From assembly GCF_964204645.1 (NCBI RefSeq), contig NC_134025.1, positions 14,081,001 through 14,145,000 on the forward strand: 64,000 nucleotides of DNA. Reading direction: 5' to 3'. Shown here piece after piece: positions 1 to 7,319 of the stretch (position 1 is its first letter; each line of letters starts with the position of its first letter). Position numbers and translations under genes: made by a program. The stretch is from Tubulanus polymorphus. Taxonomy: Eukaryota > Nemertea > Palaeonemertea > Tubulaniformes > Tubulanidae. Below the pieces are notes generated by a model, which searched no databases, was not told where the DNA came from, and saw only the letters and a list, made by a program, of their open reading frames with translations.

Positions 1-566
1 TCTGTTATCAAATCTAGTAATTTTTCTATTATTTCATTAAATGTACTATAATCTTCTATTGTTGTACCTTTAAAAAATCTAAATATAATAGCTGCAGGAC
101 CAATTTTACTATGTAATGTTTCTAAGATTTCAATTGTATCTTTTATTTCTAGTGAATCAATATAATTTCTAACATTTTCCATGTAAGGTTTATTTGAAAT
201 GGATTTAGTTTTTGAAGTTGATTCTTTTACTTGTTGAGGTTTATCATCAAAATAATCTATTCCTAAAACATTATTTCTCAAATTTTGACGGTGTTTTTCT
301 GTTTCGAGATGTCTATTATAATTCCTTTTTGTTATAAATTCATCACAAACTTCACATTTTATTTCATTCACATTCATATTTTCTAATCGTTCTTTTCTTT
401 CATTGGAATTTTCTGGAGTTTCAAAATCTATTACATTTTTTATATGATTTGCAGTTTTTTCATGTCGTGTTTTATTAGATGTATCGATGTATTTTTTACA
501 ATATTGACAATAATATTGATTTTTATTGACATTATTGTTTTCTAGTTGGTGTTCATTCTCCCCCAT
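1..566 (-). CDS. Partial two-zinc-finger protein of the AT-rich virus-like element
   Basis: Open minus-strand frame of about 188 codons running off the left edge of the window, so its C-terminus is not seen. The ATG lies at 566-564. Two U1/JAZ-like C2H2 fingers are readable: the first has C-x2-C (YCQYC) followed by a RHEKTANH histidine pair about residues 18-41, the second has C-x2-C (KCEVC) followed by HLETEKH about residues 76-100. The rest is a Lys/Asn/Glu-rich acidic segment without a recognised domain. Codon use is extremely AT-rich, like the other ORFs up to 4 kb and unlike sequence after 4650. Nucleic-acid binding is inferred from the fingers only; no homologue is recognised. Confidence 0.7.
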   Translation of the reverse strand, partial: MGENEHQLENNNVNKNQYYCQYCKKYIDTSNKTRHEKTANHIKNVIDFETPENSNERKERLENMNVNEIKCEVCDEFITKRNYNRHLETEKHRQNLRNNVLGIDYFDDKPQQVKESTSKTKSISNKPYMENVRNYIDSLEIKDTIEILETLHSKIGPAAIIFRFFKGTTIEDYSTFNEIIEKLLDLIT

Positions 567-682
567 TTATTAGGAAAAAAAATTACTTGTGGTGATGAGT
601 GTTAGGAAAAAAATTACTTGTGGTGATGAGTGGTGTCTCGTCCTCTCGTCCTCTGATCTGAAAGCCTACTTTTCTAATTACT

Positions 683-782
683 AAAGCGTTTTATGTAATT
701 GTGGAAAATATTATACTCGAAGCAATAAACCACACCATCTTAAATCAAAATATCATAACTCAAAAGTAATTATTCAACTCTA
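683..782 (+). pseudogene. Duplicated C-terminal tail of the 3371-3997 zinc-finger gene
   Basis: In frame this encodes the same finger as the minus-strand gene at 3371-3997: C-N-C-G-K-Y-Y-T-R, then a histidine pair, ending VIIQL and TAA. Upstream of 683 the homology stops abruptly, so only about 32 codons are present and there is no start codon. It marks the outer breakpoint of the inverted duplication. Confidence 0.8.
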
Positions 783-846
783 AATATTCAAAATAAGATA
801 TTTCAAATTACTTATCTTATCATTCTTTTAATTTTTTCTTAAATAA

Positions 847-1044
847 ATGGATGGTTTCATCCAAACTGGGAAAAGTGATTTGAAACATTACCTTGTAGCA
901 GGAGGGTTAATATTGGCGGCATTATACTTTTACTATGAAAATATTTCAAAAGATTTGATGAATGAAAATAATAAATTGAGTAAAGAATTAAAGAAGTTAA
1001 ATGGAAACAATCACAGAAATAAAAAGAATAAAAAGTTAATTTAG
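847..1044 (+). CDS. Small single-pass membrane protein (left copy, frameshifted C-terminus)
   Basis: 65 codons. A hydrophobic segment (residues about 16-31, HYLVAGGLILAALYFYY) follows a short polar N-terminus and precedes a Lys/Asn-rich tail, so a single transmembrane helix is likely. The right-arm copy (3079-3312) is 77 codons; here one A is lost from a homopolymer near 1035, replacing the acidic end with a premature stop. The protein is unrecognised. Position 42 bp before the C2H2 ORF suggests a compact viral-style gene pair. Confidence 0.6.
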   Translation: MDGFIQTGKSDLKHYLVAGGLILAALYFYYENISKDLMNENNKLSKELKKLNGNNHRNKKNKKLI

Positions 1045-1090
1045 AAAATGATTTAGAGGATTAAAACAGCATCTTTTAATTTCATATATT

Positions 1091-1405
1091 TTGACTATAA
1101 AAATGAGTGAAAATATATTAAACTTATTACATCTAATATATAAAAATCAACAGAATATTAAATCAGTTATTATGCTTACAGGTTTATTTTCTTTTTCAAT
1201 TTATAGTATAAAACAGTTGTTAGAATTCTATGATAGTTGTAAAATTAGATATACAGAATTGAAAGATAATATAAATTATATTTCAGATAGATTGAATAAT
1301 ATTAATTGTTGTGAAATTTGTAATAAAAGATATAAAAATAAAAAGAGTTTGAGAAATCATAAATATATTCATGAATTAGATGATAAACTGTATAATTCAA
1401 ATTAA
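1091..1405 (+). CDS. Membrane-anchored single C2H2 finger protein (left copy)
   Basis: 104 codons. Residues about 24-42 are hydrophobic (VIMLTGLFSFSIYS), and the C-terminus carries one C2H2 finger, C-x2-C (CCEICNKRY) then H-x3-H (RNHKYIH), around residues 73-95. The right-arm copy at 2753-3067 has the same length and several substitutions, and both frames are intact, which suggests recent duplication or selection. The TM-plus-finger combination is not one I recognise; function unknown. Confidence 0.7.
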   Translation: MTIKMSENILNLLHLIYKNQQNIKSVIMLTGLFSFSIYSIKQLLEFYDSCKIRYTELKDNINYISDRLNNINCCEICNKRYKNKKSLRNHKYIHELDDKLYNSN

Positions 1406-1521
1406 GCAATAGACTGTTAAATTGGCTGAAATATATAAAAATAGATTATATTATAACTATTTCTATATTTAGGTTAATAATTTATATTTATGATTTTTAT
1501 AAAAACTAATTTATATATCTA

Positions 1522-1603
1522 TGTACTAGACGTACGAGTAAGAAAGTAAGATTTTTACCAAGAAAGTAAGAATCTTGGATTCTTACTTGTATGTCTCGTA
1601 CTT
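1522..1603. repeat. Hairpin A of the AT-rich element
   Basis: Imperfect inverted repeat of about 82 nt. Its arms start GTACTAGACGTACGAGTAAG and end with the near-complement. It lies 117 bp after the stop of the 1091-1405 ORF. Related hairpins occur at 1786-1873 and 2557-2635. Position after convergent ORFs would fit a transcript 3'-end hairpin, but this is inference. Confidence 0.8.
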
Positions 1604-1756
1604 GGGTATATGAATTAGTTTTATAATAATTATTCTAATAATAATTCTAATATATTTATAAAAATGAAGAAAATTATATGTTTTCACATAATGAAAATGA
1701 AAAATAGATTATATTATAACTATTTCTATACTTAGATTGATAATTTATTCATTTTT

Positions 1757-2409
1757 ATATAATCTAAACTAATTTATATATCTAAGTACTAGACGTACGA
1801 GTAAGAAAGTAAGATTCTTGCCAAGAAAGTAAGATTTCTTGGATTCTTGGATTCTTACTCGTACGTCTAGTACATAGATATATAAATAGTTTTATCATAT
1901 ATTTCTGTTTCAATATTTATTTATCTCACAGATTTATTATAAATATTTGGAAAAGTATAAATCATATTCAATTATATATTTAGATTTATCATTATTAACA
2001 GAGTAATACAATGAACCCACTAGATTGTTAAACTGTTTAAGTATTGAATTGTGTAGATTGTATATTCATAAACTAAATGATAAATCACGAATAAGACTGT
2101 TAAATTAGCTGAAAATATAAAATATGTTTTATTTCTGAAAATGAAGTCACAGAAGTAATGTATGTTTTAATTCATTCAAATATGATATTGTAAATTCTTT
2201 ACATTTGACTAGGATAATACAATAGTGATATTAGTTAGTTGGTTTATTCAATAAGAGAAACAATGAAATAATACAAGAGTGATACTAACAGTTAAAGTTA
2301 TTGAATTTCTTGTTAAATCTATTTGAATTCTAGTCAATTCTTGTTAACCAATAGCGTGAATAGAAATCAAAAGATTTAAATAAAAAAACATAAGTTACTT
2401 TACTTCATG
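1757..2409. other. Spacer of the giant palindrome
   Basis: AT-rich spacer of about 650 bp between the two arms. Apart from hairpin B I see no ORF above about 60 codons and no recognised motif. It would be the loop if the arms paired. Confidence 0.6.
1786..1873. repeat. Hairpin B of the AT-rich element
   Basis: Second copy of the same hairpin family, with the cleanest arms (GTACTAGACGTACGAGTAAG and its full complement at the other side). It lies in the spacer between the two palindrome arms. Confidence 0.8.
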
Positions 2410-2556
2410 AAAATGAATAAATTATCAATCTAAGTATAGAAATAGTTATAATATAATCTATTTTTCATTATGTGAAAACATATAATTTATTCATTTTCAT
2501 AAATATATTAGAATTATTATTAGAATAATTATTATAAAACTAATTCATATACCCAA

Positions 2557-2635
2557 GTACGAGACGTACGAGTAAGAATCCAAGATTCTTACTTTCTTGG
2601 TAAGAATCTTACTTTCTTACTCGTACGTCTAGTAC
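2557..2635. repeat. Hairpin C of the AT-rich element
   Basis: Third hairpin copy, the inverted counterpart of hairpin A, 118 bp beyond the stop codon of the 2753-3067 minus-strand ORF. Its symmetrical placement after both C2H2 ORFs is a consequence of the palindrome. Confidence 0.8.
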
Positions 2636-2752
2636 ATAGATATATAAATCAGTTTTTATAAAAATCATAAATATAAATTATTAATCTAAATATAGAAATA
2701 GTTATAATATAATCTATTTTTATATATTTCAGCCAATTTAACAGTCTATTGC

Positions 2753-3067
2753 TTAATTTGAATTATACAGTTTATCATCTAATTCATGAATATATTTATG
2801 ATTTCTCAAACTCTTTTTATTTTTATATCTTTTATTACAAATTTCACAACACTTAATATTATTCAATCTATCTGAAATATAATTTATATTATCTTTCAAT
2901 TCTGTATATCTAATTTTACAACTATCATAGAATTCTAACAACTGTTTTTTACTATAAATTGAAAAAGAAAATAAACCTGTAAGCATAATAATTGATTTAA
3001 TATTCTGTTGATTTTGATATATTAGATGTAATAAGTTTAATATATTTTCACTCATTTTTATAGTCAA
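2753..3067 (-). CDS. Membrane-anchored single C2H2 finger protein (right copy)
   Basis: Same 104-codon protein as at 1091-1405, with about six differences (for example S-I-K-Q versus S-K-K-Q and N-I-N-C versus N-I-K-C). The hydrophobic stretch and the C-x2-C/H-x3-H finger are intact. It begins 11 bp after the membrane-protein ORF, consistent with co-transcription in a compact genome. No known family recognised. Confidence 0.7.
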   Translation of the reverse strand: MTIKMSENILNLLHLIYQNQQNIKSIIMLTGLFSFSIYSKKQLLEFYDSCKIRYTELKDNINYISDRLNNIKCCEICNKRYKNKKSLRNHKYIHELDDKLYNSN

Positions 3068-3078
3068 AATATATGAAA

Positions 3079-3312
3079 TTAAAAGATGCTGTTTAAATCC
3101 TCTAAATCATTTTCTAAATTAACTTTTTTATTCTTTTTATTTCTGTGATTGTTTCCATTTAACTTCTTTAATTTTTTACTCGATTTATTATTTTCATTCA
3201 TCAAATCTTTTGAAATATTTTCATAGTAAAAGTATAATGCAGCCAATATTAACCCTCCTGCTACAAGGTAATGCTTCAAATCACTTTTACCAGTTGGGAT
3301 GAAACCATCCAT
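3079..3312 (-). CDS. Small single-pass membrane protein (right, full-length copy)
   Basis: 77 codons: a short polar start (MDGFIPTGKSD), a transmembrane-like stretch at residues about 15-31, a Lys/Asn-rich linker and an acidic end (NDLEDLNSIF). The left copy at 847-1044 has lost this end by a 1-nt change in an A run, so this copy probably represents the intact gene. It lies between the zinc-finger gene and the C2H2 ORF, all on the minus strand. Confidence 0.65.
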   Translation of the reverse strand: MDGFIPTGKSDLKHYLVAGGLILAALYFYYENISKDLMNENNKSSKKLKKLNGNNHRNKKNKKVNLENDLEDLNSIF

Positions 3313-3370
3313 TTATTTAAGAAAAAATTAAAAGAATGATATGTAATTTGAAATATCTTATTTTGAATAT

Positions 3371-3997
3371 CTAGAGTTGAATTATTACTTTTGAGTTATG
3401 ATATTTTGATTTAAGATGGTGTGATTTATTGCTTCGAGTATAATATTTTCCACAATTACATAAAACGCTTTCATTAGGGTTATATTTAGGCGTAACAATT
3501 TCATTATCTAAGTTACATTGAATTCCAACATCATTATAAGAATTATTATTAACTGATTCACATTGAATACCAATATTTGATGAATTTTCATTATAGATAA
3601 TTTGTTTATTATCAAAATTGAAATAATATAATTGTCTTTTTTCAATTCTTAAGTTAATCAAATCATTATAATCTTTTGAAAGTATTATATCATCATTTCT
3701 TTCATTGAAAGGAGTTTTAAGAATATTAATTATGTTTTCATCTAAAGTTCCTTTAAAATTTAAAACTGTATTGAACATTTTAGGATTTTTAACACCATTA
3801 TCAAAAGTATCAATTAGTTTAGTAATTAAATATGTTTCATTTGATAATATTAGATTAATCATAGTTATGTTATCGATTTTATAATGTCTGGCGGACACTA
3901 AATTTATTGCTGAAATATAATTTCTAATGTTAAACTGTGAAAATGATTTATTGATTTCATTGATTTCGATTTTAAAGTTGGGTTCTTCTTTCTTCAT
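3371..3997 (-). CDS. Zinc-finger protein of the virus-like element
   Basis: 208 codons, AT-rich. The N-terminal two thirds show no recognised fold; around residues 140-170 there is a twice-repeated N-x-G-I-Q-C pattern (SNIGIQCE and DVGIQCN). The C-terminus has a finger, C-N-C-G then a histidine pair in a RSNKSHHLKSKYH context, related in spacing to the fingers of the 1-566 protein. The last 32 codons are duplicated in the left palindrome arm. DNA or RNA binding is inferred. Confidence 0.65.
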   Translation of the reverse strand: MKKEEPNFKIEINEINKSFSQFNIRNYISAINLVSARHYKIDNITMINLILSNETYLITKLIDTFDNGVKNPKMFNTVLNFKGTLDENIINILKTPFNERNDDIILSKDYNDLINLRIEKRQLYYFNFDNKQIIYNENSSNIGIQCESVNNNSYNDVGIQCNLDNEIVTPKYNPNESVLCNCGKYYTRSNKSHHLKSKYHNSKVIIQL

Positions 3998-4011
3998 TTT
4001 TATAACAAAAT

Positions 4012-4330
4012 TTTAATTAAAACTCATCCAAATATAAATATTCAATGTTTTAAATATGAATTATTTCACTCGTTAATAACTCGTTACTTTTTATATTAAA
4101 AATCAAGAATTTAACACATATAAATATAAATATTCACTGTTTTAAATATGAATTATTTCACTCGTTAATTACTCGTTACTTTTATACTGAAAATAAGAAT
4201 TTAACGCATATAAATATAAGTATTCAATGATTTAAATATGAATTATTTCAATCACACTTTACTAACACTTTTAATGTCTAAAAATCTAACTCATACAAAT
4301 ATAAATATTGAAATATGTTTAAAATATATC
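4012..4330. repeat. ~90-bp tandem repeats, about 3.5 units
   Basis: Repeating block containing AAATATAAATATTCA, then TTTAAATATGAATTATTTCA, then ACTCGTTAATTACTCGTTAC. The AATATAAATATT core recurs at 4031, 4123, 4213 and 4298 (spacings 92, 90, 85), and a degenerate ACTCGTTAC motif recurs near 4365. It lies between the coding part and the terminal hairpin, where subterminal repeats of a linear element would be expected. Confidence 0.75.
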
Positions 4331-4456
4331 TATATATCTATTCTATAAGAGCTCGTTAATTACTCGTTACTTTTTTACTAACACTTTTATATTGAATAAT
4401 CTATCAATTTATATGTTATTCATATATATTTTATTCATGTATATAAATATTTAAAG

Positions 4457-4649
4457 AGTAATAGGGGTAATGGGCTTTCAGGTTAAAGGTTGAACGGTTG
4501 AGAAATTTTCCAAATGTGAAATAATAATAATTTCTACTTGAATTAGGAGTGTACGCGACTAATTCAAGTAGAAATTATTGTTATTTTCATATTTGGAAAA
4601 TTTCTCGACCGTTCGACCTTTGGCCTGAAAGCCCATTACCCCTATTACT
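4457..4649. repeat. 193-bp terminal hairpin of the Polinton-like family
   Basis: Near-perfect inverted repeat with arms of about 90 bp (4457-4545 and 4560-4649) around the centre AGGAGTGTACGCGACT. Both outer ends read AGTAATAGGGGTAATGGGCT inwards; the inner part of the right arm reads AAAGGTCGAACGGTCGAG. The same outer and inner blocks form the inverted repeats of the element at 25088-27281. Six bases on either side (TTAAAG, TGCGGA) do not match, so it is not a simple short element with a target duplication. AT content changes sharply at its right edge. Confidence 0.85.
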
Positions 4650-6435
4650 TGCGGACATACTACAGAAATATATAGATATGGGGGAAAACCGGTACCGCCC
4701 AAGCGACGCACCAAACACTCCGAAAAGACAAGTCATAAAACCCCAAAACGAACATCCCAAAACCCAAACCCAAAAGGGGATTTAAACATTAGATCAAAAC
4801 AGCATTCGCAAAGAAGCAATATTTAGATCATATGTAAAAGCCTTACGGGACTGAACCTCCCTAATCGCTCACAAAGATAAAATATGTACACGTGCAATGG
4901 TTTGTAAGCATCATCAACCGCGGTAACATGACCAGAGGGAAGGAAAAGCAACCCCTCAATAGTTCCAACGGTAACCACAATCGTCGAAAATAGAATCCAC
5001 ACCCTCAAAGCAGATCGTACCGTATCCCACAGGCAACTCAAGGAGTATACTAAACCAACCCCCCAGCCAACATGACCGAAGCCATGACAACGGACACTAA
5101 GAGGCCCGCGGCTAGAGAATTGAAAACAGGACGCAATAAAACCACGAATTGAAACTGATCGACGATCTAATTTAATTACCAGCGTAAACAATCGACAGGT
5201 TTCAGACGCCAAATCTTTTGCAATTTCCACCCCGGAAAACGGTAAAGACAAATTGACCAACAAGCAAAACTCGTGGAATACAAGGGCAAACGCAACACGA
5301 AGCTGACCAGCCATGAACAAGAAATATGAAAATGCTAAGTTCTGAGTGCTCGCGTAAAACTGCAAAATGTAAGGTATTTGTCACACGTCTCGCACGAACG
5401 GAGCAAACTTAATCAAGCAAACTTAATTGAGCGCGACTAAAATCTCCACGGAAACGAAAATGCGCTAAATAAAATCACCGAAACGGATCAGAAAACCGAA
5501 ATAATAGACGAACTAGGCTGACCGATAAATCTCACGTTAGTGGGACCAACGTAGTATACGGAAACACATTCAGAATATGGAGAACCAACAACCCTGACCT
5601 CCCGAGTTTTCCCTGCCCTAAAAATGCATTTATTCATTATCACTCTTTATTCTCAAACGTAACAATTCTTCCATTCTTTTCTCACACACTCCGGAGCAGG
5701 GCACACAGCCCTCCATCCCGCACCCAGCAGGCAACAAGACGCACAGTCCTGTGACGCACACAGCCTCATATCCACATCCAGTCGCTACGACAAGTTTGTC
5801 CAAACATATTGGACGCCCGCACACAGTGGGCTTCAAAATCCTTCCAAACACATTGGATCGATAGAAATTTGGTCCAAACACATTGGACGCCCACACACAG
5901 TGGGCTTCAAAAATCTATCCAAACACATTGGATCTGACCACACACAGTGGACTACCCCCTATTCCACACACAGTGGAATACCCCGGACGACAGACTCCAA
6001 ACTACACAAAAGAGGACACACAGTTCAACAAAAGTACATGGTCACAGCACGAAGCCAAGCCGTGAACCACCACAACCGCATAAGCACGTCCGACAGCGAG
6101 GAAAACGAAAGCAAAACTGATTTCTTCCGTCTGTCCGCAGCACCACGTAGTGAGAATAGTTGCGAAATTCGTGTTTTCCACAAAGATCGTGAACTGGTAC
6201 GCTCAGTTGCATAGAATCTCGTGGGCTCGTCTTTAGGACTAAACGAACAGGTGCCAGAGGAATGGGCGGTGAGGCGTTCTTTGTACGGGACAAACTCGTT
6301 ATCCGCGAAAACTGTGACCGCGTGCCGATGGACAGCCCTAGAACCAGCGCGGAGGTATTATGCGTACAATTCGTAGACCGGACTGTTCTCGTATCTCGAA
6401 GTCGTTATGTTATCGAATTTGTAAATAGTGTAAAT
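4650..6435. other. GC-richer unassigned segment
   Basis: Base composition jumps at 4650. I find no convincing protein: the longest frame (4823-5365, minus) has no recognisable motif and is probably chance. The segment contains the repetitive block at 5780-5990. It may be the 5' untranslated part of a retroelement or unique host DNA; the sequence alone does not decide. Confidence 0.4.
5780..5990. repeat. Minisatellite-like block of paired motifs
   Basis: Two short motifs alternate: CCAAACACATTGGA (four copies including CCAAACATATTGGA) and CACACAGTGG (four copies). CCAAACA...TTGG is itself nearly self-complementary. A larger unit containing GGACGCCC(G/A)CACACAGTGG then GCTTCAAAA occurs twice, about 90 bp apart. 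Confidence 0.7.
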
Positions 6436-6795
6436 TAATGTGACAGTAGTCCAAATGTGAAAATGTAAATAGAAATATCGTTGGCTCGCATGTATATCAT
6501 AGGGCAGATACGGTTGTAGGTAAAAATCCCCAAATATTCAAAGTAGGTAAAAATCTCCACTTGTTGATTTTCAAGAAATTTCAAAGCAAGATGGTATAAA
6601 TAATAACTTTCATACGTCGGCCTACCTGATGTAACTCCAAATATTGTCACCTCTGATTTAAATGAGCAAAATGTTGTCACTTTTGATTTGAATAAGCAAA
6701 ATGTAACCAGTACAGCAAACGCAGCAACCATAAGTGAAACGCCTTGTATCAAATGATCATTTAAAAGTTTTCTACTAGTTTTCTGCAGTACTCAG

Positions 6796-6883
6796 AATGT
6801 ATGTGGATGTAATCTATATTACCCCAGAAAATAGTCGTTATTATTCAGAAATAGGTATCAGAGGGAGGAATTGAAATAGAGTT
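6796..6883 (+). pseudogene. LINE endonuclease fragment, upstream part
   Basis: Frame reads YVDVIYITPENSRYYSE, which resembles the (V)VYIPPENS strand-loop region of apurinic-type LINE endonucleases. The homologous frame resumes after the Penelope-like insertion at about 10285. Upstream the frame is not recognisable, so the N-terminal part of the LINE is lost or too decayed. Confidence 0.5.
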
Positions 6884-6938
6884 AAATGAAGAAATCCCAC
6901 ACTTCGAATTTGAAATTATACAATCAAATTTATTATTA

Positions 6939-6985
6939 CGAAACCACAACGTTTCGGCTGTTGACTAACAGCCATCATCAGGTGG
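6939..6985 (-). ncRNA. Hammerhead-ribozyme core, 5' inverted terminal repeat
   Basis: On the minus strand: CUGAUGA, a 7-bp stem II (GGCUGUU/AACAGCC), GAAA, then ACG...CGU with the invariant A15.1-U16.1 pair and an A at the cleavage position. Hammerheads are documented in Penelope-like terminal repeats. A convincing stem I is not seen, so activity is uncertain. Confidence 0.65.
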
Positions 6986-7163
6986 AATGACCAGAAAAAC
7001 AAGTTACAAAGCATATAAACTCACAGGATCTAAAATAAAAGCAGTGTGTCAAAACTAAAGATAAACAGACCAAGCAATAAAACATCAAGGGGTACCGTGG
7101 AAACCACAGCAATTCTAAACAGTTCAGAGTAAAAACAAATTAAGTGACTAAGAACAGATTTTT

Positions 7164-7319
7164 GGTATGGCTATGGGGAATTCACTTTCCCCTGTTCTTG
7201 CAGGTTTATTTTTGGAACATGTCGAAAGTGAAATTCTTCCTCTTTACACTGAAAGTAGACCCAAAATTTGGCGACGTTACGTTGATGATATTCTTTGTTT
7301 AGTTTCCCCCGATTTTAAT
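7164..7319 (+). pseudogene. Penelope-like reverse transcriptase, catalytic fragment
   Basis: Encodes GMAMGNSLSPVLAGLF, the Penelope-type equivalent of the RT region before the catalytic box, then RRYVDDILCL with the two catalytic aspartates (YVDD). The frame stops at the inserted element; the continuation is at 9078. The RT palm before GMAMG is missing because the copy is 5'-truncated. Confidence 0.8.

Larger units (their letters stand above)
683..1756 (+). repeat. Left arm of the ~2.8-kb palindrome
   Basis: Reads as the reverse complement of 2410-3471 with a few percent differences, separated by about 650 bp. The arm includes, from outside in, the last codons of a zinc-finger gene (683-782, ending HNSKVIIQL), a small membrane-protein ORF, a C2H2 ORF and a hairpin. 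The substitutions between arms change several residues in both ORFs, which argues against a trivial assembly duplication. Confidence 0.9.
2410..3471 (-). repeat. Right arm of the ~2.8-kb palindrome
   Basis: Reverse complement of 683-1756, with hairpin C (2557-2635), the C2H2 ORF, the membrane-protein ORF and the end of the zinc-finger gene. Here the gene set is more complete than in the left arm, since the zinc-finger gene continues beyond the arm to 3997. Confidence 0.9.
1..4649. mobile_element. Right part of a Polinton-like/virus-like AT-rich element
   Basis: AT content is very high throughout and drops sharply at 4650. The segment holds compact small ORFs (zinc-finger and membrane proteins), a palindrome of about 2.8 kb, tandem repeats and a terminal hairpin. 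The terminal core (AGTAATAGGGGT, a variable spacer, then TCAGGCCAAAGGTCGAACGG on the right-hand arm) is shared with the element at 25088-27281, which has a 6-bp target duplication. That duplication size and the 5'-AG terminus are known for Polintons/Mavericks. No DNA polymerase B, integrase, ATPase or capsid gene is in view, so the assignment is inference; the left end lies outside the window. Confidence 0.6.

Noticed and set aside
683-3471. Palindrome as assembly artefact
   Set aside because: The arms differ at many positions, including a frameshift and amino-acid changes, which a simple collapse or duplication error would not create; long reads should still confirm.
1-4649. Firm assignment to a named virus family
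   Set aside because: No polymerase, ATPase, integrase or capsid gene is in view; only the ends and composition support a Polinton-like label.
4823-5365. 180-codon minus-strand frame with hydrophobic stretches
   Set aside because: No domain, no splice or promoter context, and overlapping frames of similar length; likely chance in a GC-richer patch.
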